Below, piece by piece: positions 26,346-35,634 of a stretch of DNA of 64,000 nucleotides. Numbering within the stretch: the first letter of the stretch is position 1; each line of letters begins with the position of its first letter. Below the pieces are notes generated by a model. That model was not told where the DNA came from. It was given only the letters and a program-made list of their open reading frames with translations, and did not search any database. Both the position numbers and the translations under genes were made by a program. Where the stretch lies: contig NZ_JAHKRS010000014.1 in NCBI RefSeq assembly GCF_018863235.1, positions 22,548 to 86,547 of the forward strand. The letters run 5' to 3'. Origin of the DNA: Pseudomaricurvus albidus (GTDB lineage Bacteria > Pseudomonadota > Gammaproteobacteria > Pseudomonadales > Cellvibrionaceae).

Positions 26346-27032
26346 TTAACTGGCGTAATGACTGCGACGGATAAACGGGTTAAACAAGCGAGCAAAGAAG
26401 CCAGTGAATTGAATCGGTGCCTGTACAGAGGTCAGGCAGATGCATTCGGCATCCTGACTGGCTATTGGCTGGTGGTGCTTGTCCTCTTTGTTGCGATAGA
26501 TGATGTCACCCTTGTTATAAACCCCGGAATTGTCCGAGAAACTGCCCTGCAGAACCAGCGTGACCTCTTCTCCAGTATGATTGTGGGGTGCCACCTGTCC
26601 ACCGGGCTTGATTCGCAACATTTCTACCTTGCTGCCATCCACATCGTTACACAATTTGGCGGCGTAAATAGAAGGGCTCAGACGTTTCCAGGGCAAGCCT
26701 TCCAGTCCATTGGGAATCAGAGGCTGCAGGCAGCGAGGGACGTCTGAAGGACCACTTTTTGAAATGCCTGAATCAGGTGCTTCGGTCTCAGGTTGAGAGT
26801 CTAGCTGTGCCATGACGCGCTCTTTGAGCGTGTCTGAGACGCTGGACGTTGGCAGCTCTGAAAACAGTTCGGAACCCACATGATTCAGACGTTTCAGGTC
26901 CTGTCGGCATTGAGCGCAATGCTGCACGTGAGCACTGATACACAAGGCCTGATTGAAAGGCAGGCTGCCAGCGGAAAAGGCTGTCAGCCGGTCGGCATGG
27001 GGATGGTATTTGATCATATTACTGGACATCAT
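26346..27032 (-). CDS. chrR: ChrR-like cupin anti-sigma factor
   Basis: Zinc-dependent anti-sigma factor. The N-terminal ASD zinc site matches H...H-x3-C-x2-C (His10 or His12, His35, Cys39, Cys42), and the C-terminal cupin has PHNHTGEE (His150, His152, Glu156) and a later His pair (186-187), as in Rhodobacter ChrR, which releases its sigma factor on singlet oxygen. 228 residues. The start overlaps the sigma stop by 4 bases; ATGs at 27029 or 27017 are also possible. Confidence 0.92.
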   Translation of the reverse strand: MMSSNMIKYHPHADRLTAFSAGSLPFNQALCISAHVQHCAQCRQDLKRLNHVGSELFSELPTSSVSDTLKERVMAQLDSQPETEAPDSGISKSGPSDVPRCLQPLIPNGLEGLPWKRLSPSIYAAKLCNDVDGSKVEMLRIKPGGQVAPHNHTGEEVTLVLQGSFSDNSGVYNKGDIIYRNKEDKHHQPIASQDAECICLTSVQAPIQFTGFFARLFNPFIRRSHYAS

Positions 27033-27616
27033 TTTTCATTGCCTCGAATGACAATTTCGAGCTTTTGCAGTGCCAATCGGATTCGGGATTTAACGGTTCC
27101 CAGAGGCAGGCAAAGCTCAGCTGCAGCTTCCTGCTGGGTTTTTCCTTCCATATACACTTTTCGCAGCACCTGAGATTGTGTTTCAGGCAGCTTCTTCAGT
27201 TCGCTGTGAATCTGCATAGCAGCTTTTTTTTGCAGAGTCTGTTCAAAAGGACCCGATTGTTCGTCTTCTATTTGGTCAAAGATCTCCTCTGAGGTCACCT
27301 CGCTGGCGTAGCGACCGTTGCGTCTGAGGTAATCAATCCGACAATTACGCGCCAGAGTGAAGATCCAGGTGTTAGGATTAGCTTTGCTGGCGTCGTACAG
27401 GTGTGCTTTGTTCCATACTTTGATCAGCACCTCCTGAACCAGCTCATCCGCAACCAGGTACGCACCGGGTTCCTTGGCCAGGCTGTATGACTTGAGCAAG
27501 GGGGCATAATGCTCAAACAGACGCGAGAAGGCCTCCCGATCTCTTTCGGTGGCGATTAGACCAATCAAGTTCTGTAACTGGTCTATCTCTATGGGTTTTG
27601 AGTTGTTTTTAACCAT
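27029..27616 (-). CDS. rpoE: ECF sigma factor, RpoE/ChrR type
   Basis: Extracytoplasmic-function sigma factor of the group paired with ChrR. Region 2 covers about residues 25-95 (YLVADELVQEVLIKVWNKAH ... WIFTLARNCRIDYLRR) and region 4 about 130-185 (LPETQSQVLRKVYMEGKTQQEAAAELCLPLGTVKSRIR, cited in pieces). 195 residues. Co-translated with chrR and preceded by its own TGATCC-type promoter. It is not the envelope-stress RpoE of E. coli; the name follows Rhodobacter usage. Confidence 0.93.
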   Translation of the reverse strand: MVKNNSKPIEIDQLQNLIGLIATERDREAFSRLFEHYAPLLKSYSLAKEPGAYLVADELVQEVLIKVWNKAHLYDASKANPNTWIFTLARNCRIDYLRRNGRYASEVTSEEIFDQIEDEQSGPFEQTLQKKAAMQIHSELKKLPETQSQVLRKVYMEGKTQQEAAAELCLPLGTVKSRIRLALQKLEIVIRGNEK

Positions 27617-27658
27617 ATTAGGTAAGTGCCTTGCTGCATCTTCGCAGAATTTACTTTA

Positions 27659-27686
27659 TATACGGTGGTACGTCATCCATGGATCA
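27659..27686 (-). promoter_or_regulatory. Predicted ECF-sigma promoter of rpoE-chrR
   Basis: On the minus strand TGATCC (27686-27681), an 18-base spacer, then TATA (27662-27659). This fits the Rhodobacter sigma-E pattern TGATCC-N18-YWAW with one mismatch in the -10. The start would lie about 36 bases before the sigma ATG. Implies autoregulation. Confidence 0.78.
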
Positions 27687-27756
27687 CTATCTTTTAAGGT
27701 TGGTTTTCTAAGAAATCAGGGAGGGGGCCATAACTGCATCTTTCTATGTGTCCTTA

Positions 27757-27784
27757 TGATCCACTTGCGGTGCTTGGCCGTAAT
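27757..27784 (+). promoter_or_regulatory. Predicted ECF-sigma promoter of the divergent operon
   Basis: TGATCC (27757-27762), exactly 18 bases, TAAT (27781-27784): a perfect match to TGATCC-N18-YWAW. It would start transcription near 27791, about 78 bases before the NTF2-like gene, and drive the seven-gene operon. Confidence 0.85.
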
Positions 27785-27868
27785 GATTGGAGAATACTTA
27801 ATATCTGTCAATTTTCAGGATAATTTGTATCTGCTATGGAACACCTATCTTTGGAGAGCACAGGGTCA

Positions 27869-28321
27869 ATGAAATCATCAGCTCAGCAGACAAAAATCGC
27901 CATTCCGGACGTCGTCAACCGATTCAAGGACCTCTATCGGGATTTCACGCAGGTGAAGGTTAATCAGTTTTCCCAGGTCTATGCCGACGACATTATTTTC
28001 CGGGACCCTGTCCATGAGATACGTGGTGCCGGGGATGTACTCGGGTACCTTGAAGGCGTGTGTGAGCGGGTAGAGTTCTGCCAGTTTGAATATCTCGATG
28101 AACTGGTCAGTGAAAATAAAGCTTATATCAAGTGGAACATGAACTTTCGGCACCCGAGTCTCGGGAAGGAAGTCCATACCGTGAGAGGTATGAGCCACAT
28201 CGAATTCAGCGATCATATTCACTACCACGAAGATGTCTACGATCTTGGCGAAATGCTTTATGAGCATATTCCTCTGTTGGGCGCCGCTACTCGCTTTTTA
28301 AAGCGCAAACTGGCTGCCTGA
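27869..28321 (+). CDS. NTF2-like (SnoaL-type) protein
   Basis: Small cone-fold protein of the nuclear-transport-factor-2 superfamily, 150 residues; typical segments are FTQVKVNQFSQVYADDIIFRDPVHEIRG and HIHYHEDVYDLGEMLYE. First gene of the sigma-dependent operon. AGGG stands 5 bases before the ATG at 27869; an ATG at 27836 would add 11 residues. Homologues in ChrR regulons have no proven activity; a ligand-binding or isomerase role is inference. Confidence 0.85.
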   Translation: MKSSAQQTKIAIPDVVNRFKDLYRDFTQVKVNQFSQVYADDIIFRDPVHEIRGAGDVLGYLEGVCERVEFCQFEYLDELVSENKAYIKWNMNFRHPSLGKEVHTVRGMSHIEFSDHIHYHEDVYDLGEMLYEHIPLLGAATRFLKRKLAA

Positions 28322-28346
28322 AACCTGATTTTGTCCAGGAGGACTT

Positions 28347-29105
28347 ATGACAACACCCACGGGTGAAAAAATATGGATTACCGGCGCCAGCAGCGGCATG
28401 GGTCGCGAGTTGGCATTACGCCTGGCAGAAGCGGGTAATGAGGTGCTGGTAACGGCCCGTAATCGCGAAGCTCTGGAGTCGATGGCTGCGATGCATTCGG
28501 GTATTACCCCGGTACCGGCGGATCTGTCTGATCCCGATTGTGTTGTCTTTCTGCAGGAAAGTCTCAAGCAGCACACCCAAGTGCTGGATCGGATGATTCT
28601 GAATGCAGGCACCTGTGAATATCTGGAAATCGATGATCCCGATTGGCAAATGATGGAAAGGGTGATGTCGGTCAATTACTTCGGTGCAATCCGCAGCCTT
28701 GCGGCAGGGCTGCCATTATTGAAACAGCACTCTACTGGAGCCAGGCACATTGTTGCGGTCGGCTCCCAGGCCAGTCGGGTGGTGTTTCCCAGAGCCGAAG
28801 CCTACGGCGCATCAAAAGCTGCGCTTACCTATTTTATGGAATCACTGGCGGTGGATTTAGCGGATCAGAATATTCGGGTCAGCGTGGTTCAGCCGGGTTT
28901 TGTTGAGACACCGTTGACCGAGAGTAATGACTTTCCCATGCCGTTTTTGATGAGTGTAGATCAAGCGGCAGAGCATATTCTTAAACGATTAATGGCCAGA
29001 CCCACTCACATTCGTTTCCCCTGGTCCTTAAGCAGTGTATTGGCCATTGGCAGTACTCTGCCGTGGCTGTGGAGAAACTGGGTTGCACCAAAGTTAACCC
29101 GCTAG
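28347..29105 (+). CDS. SDR-family oxidoreductase
   Basis: Classical short-chain dehydrogenase, 252 residues: cofactor motif TGASSGMG (residues 12-19), NAG in ILNAGTCEY, catalytic Ser in VGSQAS and YGASK. The C-terminal segment (LSSVLAIGSTLPWLW) is hydrophobic, which may place it near membrane lipids. AGGAGG lies before the ATG. Second gene of the operon; substrate unknown, possibly an acyl or aldehyde intermediate. Confidence 0.92.
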   Translation: MTTPTGEKIWITGASSGMGRELALRLAEAGNEVLVTARNREALESMAAMHSGITPVPADLSDPDCVVFLQESLKQHTQVLDRMILNAGTCEYLEIDDPDWQMMERVMSVNYFGAIRSLAAGLPLLKQHSTGARHIVAVGSQASRVVFPRAEAYGASKAALTYFMESLAVDLADQNIRVSVVQPGFVETPLTESNDFPMPFLMSVDQAAEHILKRLMARPTHIRFPWSLSSVLAIGSTLPWLWRNWVAPKLTR

Positions 29106-29139
29106 CGCGTTAATCCGAGCAGTTAAAGGAGATTTAAGG

Positions 29140-30456
29140 TTGAAAATAGCAGTGATAGGCTCTGGCATTTCAGGACTGACGTGTGCTTACCGGTTACACA
29201 AGCAGCACGATATTACGGTGTTTGAGTCGGAATCCTCCATTGGTGGCCATACCGCTACCAAAGATGTTGTCGTTGGGGGGCAACGGTATGCCATTGATAC
29301 GGGCTTTATTGTCTACAACGATTGGACATACCCCAACTTCATTGAGTTGATGACAACCTTGGGGGTGGAATCAAAACCCACGGAAATGAGCTTCAGCGTG
29401 GCGTGTGAGCAAACCGGTCTGGAGTACAGCGGTAATAATCTGAATACCTTGTTCTCACAGAGATCCAACCTGCTCAAACCTCGTTTCTGGAGGATGTTAA
29501 AGGATATTCTGCGCTTTAATCGCGAAGCGGTAAAAGACCTGGAAGACGGTGTGATCCGACCTGATGCCAGCCTGGGTGAATACCTGGAGTCGCGAGGTTA
29601 TGGTGACGCATTTGTGGATAAATACCTCGTCCCCATGGGGAGTGCCATCTGGTCGGCCTCCACCGACACCATGAAGGCGTTTCCGCTGGTCTTTTTCATC
29701 CGCTTTTTTAAAAACCATGGTCTGCTGAGTGTCAATGACAGACCGCAATGGCGAGTCATAGCCGGAGGTTCCCGAAATTATCTGAAACCTCTGACCGAGG
29801 GGTTTGCTGATCGCATCCGCACCAGCTGTCCCGTCAGCAAAGTCAAACGATCCGAGGACGGGGTTGCCATCACCCTGGCAAGTGGTGAAATTCAGGAGTT
29901 TGATGAAGTGGTGTTTGCCTGCCACAGCGATCAGGCACTGGCCATGCTGGAAGACCCAACCGAAGATGAGCTTGCCGTATTGTCGGTCATGAAATATCAG
30001 ATGAACGAAGTGGTTTTGCACACGGACACGCGCTTGTTACCAGAAAGAAAATTGGCGTGGGCCAGCTGGAATTACCGACTGCCCGAAACTCATCAGGAGA
30101 ATGCCGTTTTAACCTATAACATGAACATTCTTCAGGGGATTGACGCCCCGGTGACGTTTTGTGTGACACTGAACTACACTGATGCTATCCGGCCTGAACA
30201 GATTCTGGGGCGGTACTACTATAGCCACCCCATGTTTACACTGGAGTCGGTAGCGGCTTGTGAGCGTTGGGAAGACATCAACGGGGTGAATAAAACCTGG
30301 TTTTGTGGGGCATACTGGGCCAATGGATTTCATGAAGACGGCTGTACCAGTGGTATTCGTGTGGCAGATGCTATCGCTTCTCAATTGCCGGTTGATGCCT
30401 CTGGGCATACCCGTCAGCAGACAGGGGAAATGACTGGAACCGGCAATGTTGCATAG
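29140..30456 (+). CDS. FAD-dependent amine-oxidase-like oxidoreductase
   Basis: Flavoprotein of the amine oxidase/phytoene-desaturase type, 438 residues. The dinucleotide motif GSGISGLTC is at residues 7-15, with [12 protein letters not shown] after it and the C-terminal FAD segment [13 protein letters not shown]. The TTG start follows AAAGGAGA. Proteins of this family always seem to travel with DUF1365 and CFA-type genes in ChrR-type regulons and are linked to methylated or furan fatty-acid formation in Rhodobacter; acyl-chain desaturation is a reasonable inference. Confidence 0.9.
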   Translation: MKIAVIGSGISGLTCAYRLHKQHDITVFESESSIGGHTATKDVVVGGQRYAIDTGFIVYNDWTYPNFIELMTTLGVESKPTEMSFSVACEQTGLEYSGNNLNTLFSQRSNLLKPRFWRMLKDILRFNREAVKDLEDGVIRPDASLGEYLESRGYGDAFVDKYLVPMGSAIWSASTDTMKAFPLVFFIRFFKNHGLLSVNDRPQWRVIAGGSRNYLKPLTEGFADRIRTSCPVSKVKRSEDGVAITLASGEIQEFDEVVFACHSDQALAMLEDPTEDELAVLSVMKYQMNEVVLHTDTRLLPERKLAWASWNYRLPETHQENAVLTYNMNILQGIDAPVTFCVTLNYTDAIRPEQILGRYYYSHPMFTLESVAACERWEDINGVNKTWFCGAYWANGFHEDGCTSGIRVADAIASQLPVDASGHTRQQTGEMTGTGNVA

Positions 30457-31315
30457 TGCTATTTATCAGGGGACGGTACGGCATCGCCGTTATCATCCCC
30501 GACTGCATCATCTTCAGTATCCGGTGTTTATGATGTATCTGGATCTGGACGAGCTTGACGAGGTGTTTTCCCTCACGTCACTCTGGTCACTCAAACGATG
30601 GGCGCCGGCACGATTCAAGCGTGAAGATTATTTAGGGGCCCCTGATGTTCCTTTAAAGAAAGCCGTACTGGATCATGTGGAGTCTGAAACCGGTATCAGA
30701 CCTGATGGTCCGGTGCGGATGCTCAGTAATGTCCGTTATTTTGGATTCATCATCAATCCCATCACTTGTTACTACTGCTTTGATCAGTCACAACGATTAA
30801 CACATATCGTCGCGGAAGTTACCAATACCCCCTGGTCAGAGCGCCATGCATACGTTTTACGCTGTGAACCGAATAAAAACCTGCAGCGTATACAGTTCCA
30901 GAAAGCGATGCACGTATCGCCCTTTAACCCAATGTCCATGACTTACCACTGGCGAAGCCGGTTGCCAGAAAAGAAGCTGTTTCTTCATCTGGAAAACTGG
31001 CAGGCCGCTGATAACGATGCCGATAAGACTGTAGAGACCAGTTCAGAGGCTAACGACTACAGGCAGGGCAGTGAGACACTAATCCTTGATGCCAGTTTGA
31101 ATTTGTGTCGTGAAGAAATCAGCGCAACGAGTCTGAACAGAGTGTTGTATCGCTATCCTCTGATGACGTTAAAAATTGTATGGCTAATTTATTGGAATGC
31201 CTTGAAATTATTTATCAAACGAGTTCCATTTCATTCACATCCAGAAAAAATAAAATCGGGATTTACGGACGCGTTTGAGACGAACCCGACAAGCAAAGAT
31301 AACAGGACTGTATAG
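30446..31315 (+). CDS. DUF1365 family protein
   Basis: 289-residue protein of the DUF1365 family: N-terminal [21 protein letters not shown], central [24 protein letters not shown] and [14 protein letters not shown]. No catalytic residues are established. The start overlaps the end of the FAD gene by 11 bases, and the CFA gene begins 2 bases after the stop, so the three are tightly coupled and likely act on the same lipid. Confidence 0.9.
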   Translation: MLHSAIYQGTVRHRRYHPRLHHLQYPVFMMYLDLDELDEVFSLTSLWSLKRWAPARFKREDYLGAPDVPLKKAVLDHVESETGIRPDGPVRMLSNVRYFGFIINPITCYYCFDQSQRLTHIVAEVTNTPWSERHAYVLRCEPNKNLQRIQFQKAMHVSPFNPMSMTYHWRSRLPEKKLFLHLENWQAADNDADKTVETSSEANDYRQGSETLILDASLNLCREEISATSLNRVLYRYPLMTLKIVWLIYWNALKLFIKRVPFHSHPEKIKSGFTDAFETNPTSKDNRTV

Positions 31316-31317
31316 CT

Positions 31318-32619
31318 ATGAGTGATTTTGAAATCGGCGGTGTAACCCATCCGGGAAAATCTGCTGAAAATACTTCCTTTTTTTCGTCAAGTCAGAATGC
31401 CGGTTGGCTGGAAAGCTTATCCCGCAAGTTGGTGTTACAAACGTTTCAACAACTCCAGAAAGGCTCTTTGACCCTTGTTGAAGGGGATTCTTCTTATCAT
31501 TTTGGCGAAGCTCAGGACGCCACCTCGCTTCACGCCCATGTTCGGGTTCACAATCCCAGTGTTTATCGAGAGTTGCTGTTTGGTGGTTCAATTGGCGCCG
31601 CAGAATCCTACATGATGGCCGAATGGACTACCCCCTGCCTCGTCAGTGTGGTCAGAGTGTTGTGTGCCAACATGGAGGTCCTCAATCAAATGGATGGCCG
31701 CTGGTCGTCTGTAAAGGGTCTGATGAATCGACTGATGCATAAATTGAATCGTAACAGTCGCTCGGGTTCACGTAAGAATATTGCTGCCCATTACGATCTG
31801 GGGAATGAGTTTTTCAAGTTATTTCTCGATCCTTCGTTGATGTATTCATCCGCGATTTATCCTTCTGAGACCAGCACTCTGGAAGAGGCATCTCTATACA
31901 AACTGGATGCCGTCTGTTCCAAACTCGGCCTGACACAGGACGACCACCTGCTGGAAATCGGCACCGGTTGGGGCGGGTTGGCCATTCATGCTGCCAAGCA
32001 TTACGGTTGTCGTGTGACCACCACAACCCTGTCAAAAGAGCAGTATCAACATGCGAAGCAGGCAGTTGCTGAGGCGGGTCTGGAAGATCGTATTACCTTG
32101 TTGCTCAAAGACTACCGCGACCTCACCGGTCAATACGACAAACTGGTTTCCATTGAAATGATTGAAGCCGTAGGGCATGAATATTATCCCACCTATTTCT
32201 CAAAGTGCTCATCGTTGTTAAAAGACGATGGCTTGATGCTGATTCAGGCGATCACCATCACGGATCAACGTTATGAGGCCGCCAAAAACTCCGTGGATTT
32301 TATTCAGAAGTATATTTTCCCCGGTGGCGGGCTGCCTTCCAATACGGTAATGGCTCAATGTATCGCCAATTGCACCAATATGACGTTGGTGGATCTGCAC
32401 GATATTGGTCTGGACTACGCAAAAACCCTGGCAGATTGGCGGGAGCGCTTTCACCAGCGTATTGAAACAGTCAGGCGACAGGGGTTTGACGATGTCTTTT
32501 GTCGTATGTGGGACTTTTACCTGGCTTACTGCGAAGGTGGTTTCAGAGAGCGTGTAATCAGTACTGTTCAAGCTGTTATGGCCAAACCCGATGCCCGTGA
32601 CTTCGACCCTCGTTTCTAG
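31318..32619 (+). CDS. cfa: Cyclopropane-fatty-acyl-phospholipid synthase family methyltransferase
   Basis: SAM-dependent methyltransferase acting on unsaturated acyl chains of membrane phospholipids. 433 residues; CFA signature AHYDLGNEFF (157-166), SAM motif LEIGTGWGG (212-220), and the conserved VSIEMIEAVGHEYY. It could make cyclopropane rings or, like the Rhodobacter ChrR-regulon enzymes, a methylated unsaturated chain. The divergent sigma promoter suggests induction by singlet oxygen or organic peroxide. Confidence 0.92.
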   Translation: MSDFEIGGVTHPGKSAENTSFFSSSQNAGWLESLSRKLVLQTFQQLQKGSLTLVEGDSSYHFGEAQDATSLHAHVRVHNPSVYRELLFGGSIGAAESYMMAEWTTPCLVSVVRVLCANMEVLNQMDGRWSSVKGLMNRLMHKLNRNSRSGSRKNIAAHYDLGNEFFKLFLDPSLMYSSAIYPSETSTLEEASLYKLDAVCSKLGLTQDDHLLEIGTGWGGLAIHAAKHYGCRVTTTTLSKEQYQHAKQAVAEAGLEDRITLLLKDYRDLTGQYDKLVSIEMIEAVGHEYYPTYFSKCSSLLKDDGLMLIQAITITDQRYEAAKNSVDFIQKYIFPGGGLPSNTVMAQCIANCTNMTLVDLHDIGLDYAKTLADWRERFHQRIETVRRQGFDDVFCRMWDFYLAYCEGGFRERVISTVQAVMAKPDARDFDPRF

Positions 32620-32623
32620 CCGG

Positions 32624-33157
32624 ATGTGGACCTCCGACCTGCAGAAAAAGCTCTTCAATGGCGTGCTTTTTCAGGCGGGTTGGTTTGCCGCTGTGTTAGG
32701 GGGAAATGCCTGGGCGGTATTTGCTCTCTTGCTGGTGTTGATTGTACACAGTCGCTGGTGGGTTGCTTCGCCGAAAGAATGGTGGCTGATCCTGGCTGTC
32801 AGTTTGCTGGGGATTGGTGTTGACGGTTTCTGGTTTGCCTCAGGTATCCTGGTTACCGACGGCCAATCTCTGACCGGTGCCCCCGGTATTTGGTATCTGC
32901 CGCCCTGGTTGGGTTGTATTTGGTTAATGTTTTCCATGACGCTCTGTCATGTGTTCGCCTGGCTTCATGGGCGCTATATTCTGGCGGCGGTTTTGGGGGG
33001 CGTGGCTGGGCCCATGTCTTACCTGGCCGGAGCAAAACTCAGCGGCCTGTCATTGGGTTTGCCACTTTGGCAGTCATTCCTGACGATCGGGGTTGCCTGG
33101 GGATTGCTGATGCCTCTTTTCATAGGACTGGCGCAACGTGTTTATCCCAAACAGTAG
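32624..33157 (+). CDS. DUF2878 membrane protein
   Basis: Polytopic inner-membrane protein of 177 residues with about five to six helices; typical start MWTSDLQKKLFNGVLFQAGWF and central WVASPKEWWLILAVSLLG. An ATG at 32591 inside the CFA gene is an alternative start. A usual member of the CFA/DUF1365 operon; function unknown. Confidence 0.85.
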   Translation: MWTSDLQKKLFNGVLFQAGWFAAVLGGNAWAVFALLLVLIVHSRWWVASPKEWWLILAVSLLGIGVDGFWFASGILVTDGQSLTGAPGIWYLPPWLGCIWLMFSMTLCHVFAWLHGRYILAAVLGGVAGPMSYLAGAKLSGLSLGLPLWQSFLTIGVAWGLLMPLFIGLAQRVYPKQ

Positions 33158-33164
33158 TTTCAGC

Positions 33165-33956
33165 ATGCGATTCTTCCGACGTCCATTGTGGCTTCTGCTG
33201 ATCAGTTCTTTTCTGGGCTTGAGTGTGCCGGTGTTGTCTAAAGCCAACACTCTTGCAACCGAGGCTTCTCCAGCGATGGACGCTGAAATAATCGGCGAGG
33301 CATTTGATCGCAATACCGGTGAGTTGTTGTACCGGGAGTACTACACCTTAACGGCTGACAGTCTGCCCCTGAGGGTTGATTATCGGTTGCCCAACGGTGA
33401 AGCTATGGCAACGAAGTCACTGCAGTTCTCCAAGCGTGACAATCTCCAAAACCTTTCTCTGCCTGATGTGCGACATCACAATCTGCTCAATGGCCGCCTG
33501 ATCGAGGTGGAGGCCAATAATCCTGACGCAAATCAAGACCGGGTGACGGTTCGCTACCGAGAAAACCTTAAAGATGACATCGAGTCCGCATCAATTCCTC
33601 GACAATCACAAGCCGTTGTGGATGCTGGCTTTGACGAATTTGTCCGTCTGCACTGGGATCGATTGGTTGCCGGTGAACGTCTCGAGATGAATTTTCTGAT
33701 GCCCTCGCGGCTGGATTTTGTGTCGTTACAACTTCGTCGTCGGGATATCCCCTCCGACAGTGGGGGCAATGGCAAACAAACCCTCTGGATTCAAGCCACT
33801 CCTGCCAATCGCCTGCTGAGGCTGTTTGTTGATCCTATTGATCTGTATTATCACTGGGATTCCAGGCGCCTGATCCGATATTCTGGCATCAGTAATCTGT
33901 TGGATCCCGGCGGCTCTTCCATGACGGTGGATATTCGCTATCAATATCGTCAATAA
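33165..33956 (+). CDS. Exported hypothetical protein
   Basis: 263 residues starting at ATG 33165 with a signal peptide (MRFFRRPLWLLLISSFLGLS...), then a mostly beta-rich, Arg/Asp-rich mature region; no motif recognised. An in-frame ATG at 33138 overlaps the DUF2878 gene. Last gene of the sigma-dependent operon by spacing, so a periplasmic partner of the lipid-modification genes is possible. Confidence 0.75.
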   Translation: MRFFRRPLWLLLISSFLGLSVPVLSKANTLATEASPAMDAEIIGEAFDRNTGELLYREYYTLTADSLPLRVDYRLPNGEAMATKSLQFSKRDNLQNLSLPDVRHHNLLNGRLIEVEANNPDANQDRVTVRYRENLKDDIESASIPRQSQAVVDAGFDEFVRLHWDRLVAGERLEMNFLMPSRLDFVSLQLRRRDIPSDSGGNGKQTLWIQATPANRLLRLFVDPIDLYYHWDSRRLIRYSGISNLLDPGGSSMTVDIRYQYRQ

Positions 33957-33996
33957 TTGCTGAATACAACGATAATACAGCTTTAAGACTTCCCCT

Positions 33997-35634
33997 ATGA
34001 ATACCGTACATAATACCTACGACTACATCGTGGTGGGTGCTGGTACTGCCGGCTGCGTCCTGGCCAACCGCCTCAGTGAAAATGGCAAATATCAGGTTTT
34101 GCTGCTGGAAGCCGGTGGCAAGGACAACTACTTCTGGATTGATATCCCTGTGGGCTATTTATTCACCATCAATAATCCCCGTACTGATTGGTGTTTTCAG
34201 ACTGAGCCTGAGGCCGGATTGAATGGTCGCTCCATAGGCTATGCTCGCGGCAAGGTGCTGGGAGGTTGCTCCTCCATCAATGCGATGATCTATATGCGCG
34301 GCCAGCGCAGTGATTATGACCACTGGGCCTCGCTGGGAAATCGAGGCTGGGGTTGGGATGAGGTATTACCGGTATTTCGTAAATCCGAAAGCTACCAGCA
34401 CGGGGCCAATGACTTTCACGGCGAAGATGGCGAATTACGTGTAGAAGAGCGTCGTGTTAACTGGGAAATTCTCGATGCCTGGCGTGAAGCGGCAGAAGAG
34501 TGTGGGATACCCAAGGTCGAGGAATTCAATCGTGGCGATAATTTTGGCAACGCCTATTTTCAGATGAACCAGCGTTCGGGCAAACGCTGGAGCGCGGCAA
34601 AAGCCTTCCTTGAGCCCGCCAAAGGCCGTTCCAATCTCACCATCAAAACCGAGGTCATGGTTCAGTCATTGGAATTTGATACGACTGATACCTGTTTAAG
34701 AGCTTCTGGTGTTCGTGTACGACTCAAAGGTGGTGAAGAAATTGTCTACAGTGCCCGTCGTGAAGTGGTGTTGTCAGCCGGTGCGGTTGCTTCACCTCAG
34801 ATTTTGCAATTGTCCGGCGTGGGTAATGGCGATCATTTAGCCCAACATCAAATACCGGTAAAACACCATTTGCCCGGTGTGGGGGAAAACCTGCAGGATC
34901 ACTTGCAAATCCGCAGTGTCTATAAAGTCTCTAACACCGTGACTCTGAATCAGAGAGTGAATTCTCTGGTGGGCAAGGCGATGATGGGTCTTGAATATCT
35001 GTTGTTCAAGAAGGGGCCCTTGACCATGCCTCCGTCGCAACTGGGGGCGTTTGCGAAAAGTGATCCCTCCCAGCCCAGTGCGAATATGGAATGGCATGTA
35101 CAGCCGTTATCGCTGGATAAGTTTGGTGAACCTTTGCACAAGTTCAATGCCATTACTCCGGCGGTGTGCAATCTGAGACCCACAAGCCGTGGGCATATCC
35201 GCCTTCGCGATGGCCAGGTGGGCACGCCGCCGGTTATTACGTTGAACTATTTGTCGACGGAAGAAGACCGCAAAGTTGCTGTGGCAGGCTTGAAGATGAC
35301 TCGTCAGATTATGTCTTCAAAAGCCCTGCAAGCGTTTTCACCGGTGGAATGGTTGCCCGGTGATGATGCTCAGTCAGATGAAGCCTTACTGCAAAAAGCC
35401 GGTGATCTGGGCACCACCATCTTCCACCCTGTAGGCACCTGCAAAATGGGTAGCGATGACATGGCGGTGGTGGATGACCGGCTCAAGGTCCATGGCATCG
35501 ATGGGTTGCGGGTTATTGATGCCTCAATCATGCCGACCATCACTTCCGGCAATACCAATGCGCCAACCGTAATGATTGCCGAGAAGGGGGCCGGGTTTAT
35601 CCTGGCTGATGCCCGAATATCTGCTCGAGACTGA
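33997..35634 (+). CDS. GMC-family FAD alcohol/choline dehydrogenase
   Basis: Glucose-methanol-choline oxidoreductase, 545 residues: FAD motif GAGTAGC (14-20), LEAGG, GMC signature [18 protein letters not shown], and C-terminal HPVGTCKMG with [14 protein letters not shown]. Closest in type to AlkJ-like alcohol dehydrogenases and BetA; substrate cannot be fixed from sequence. It follows the sigma operon after 40 bases and may be read through from it. The 3' end overlaps the convergent gene by 38 bases. Confidence 0.92.
   Translation: MNTVHNTYDYIVVGAGTAGCVLANRLSENGKYQVLLLEAGGKDNYFWIDIPVGYLFTINNPRTDWCFQTEPEAGLNGRSIGYARGKVLGGCSSINAMIYMRGQRSDYDHWASLGNRGWGWDEVLPVFRKSESYQHGANDFHGEDGELRVEERRVNWEILDAWREAAEECGIPKVEEFNRGDNFGNAYFQMNQRSGKRWSAAKAFLEPAKGRSNLTIKTEVMVQSLEFDTTDTCLRASGVRVRLKGGEEIVYSARREVVLSAGAVASPQILQLSGVGNGDHLAQHQIPVKHHLPGVGENLQDHLQIRSVYKVSNTVTLNQRVNSLVGKAMMGLEYLLFKKGPLTMPPSQLGAFAKSDPSQPSANMEWHVQPLSLDKFGEPLHKFNAITPAVCNLRPTSRGHIRLRDGQVGTPPVITLNYLSTEEDRKVAVAGLKMTRQIMSSKALQAFSPVEWLPGDDAQSDEALLQKAGDLGTTIFHPVGTCKMGSDDMAVVDDRLKVHGIDGLRVIDASIMPTITSGNTNAPTVMIAEKGAGFILADARISARD

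Noticed and set aside
26247..26747. Plus-strand ORF opposite the chrR-like gene
   Set aside because: It overlaps a gene with clear zinc and cupin motifs on the other strand and has no ribosome site.
27549..27872. Plus-strand ORF spanning the sigma-promoter region
   Set aside because: It runs across the divergent promoters and the sigma gene start. The conserved TGATCC-N18 spacing explains the region better.
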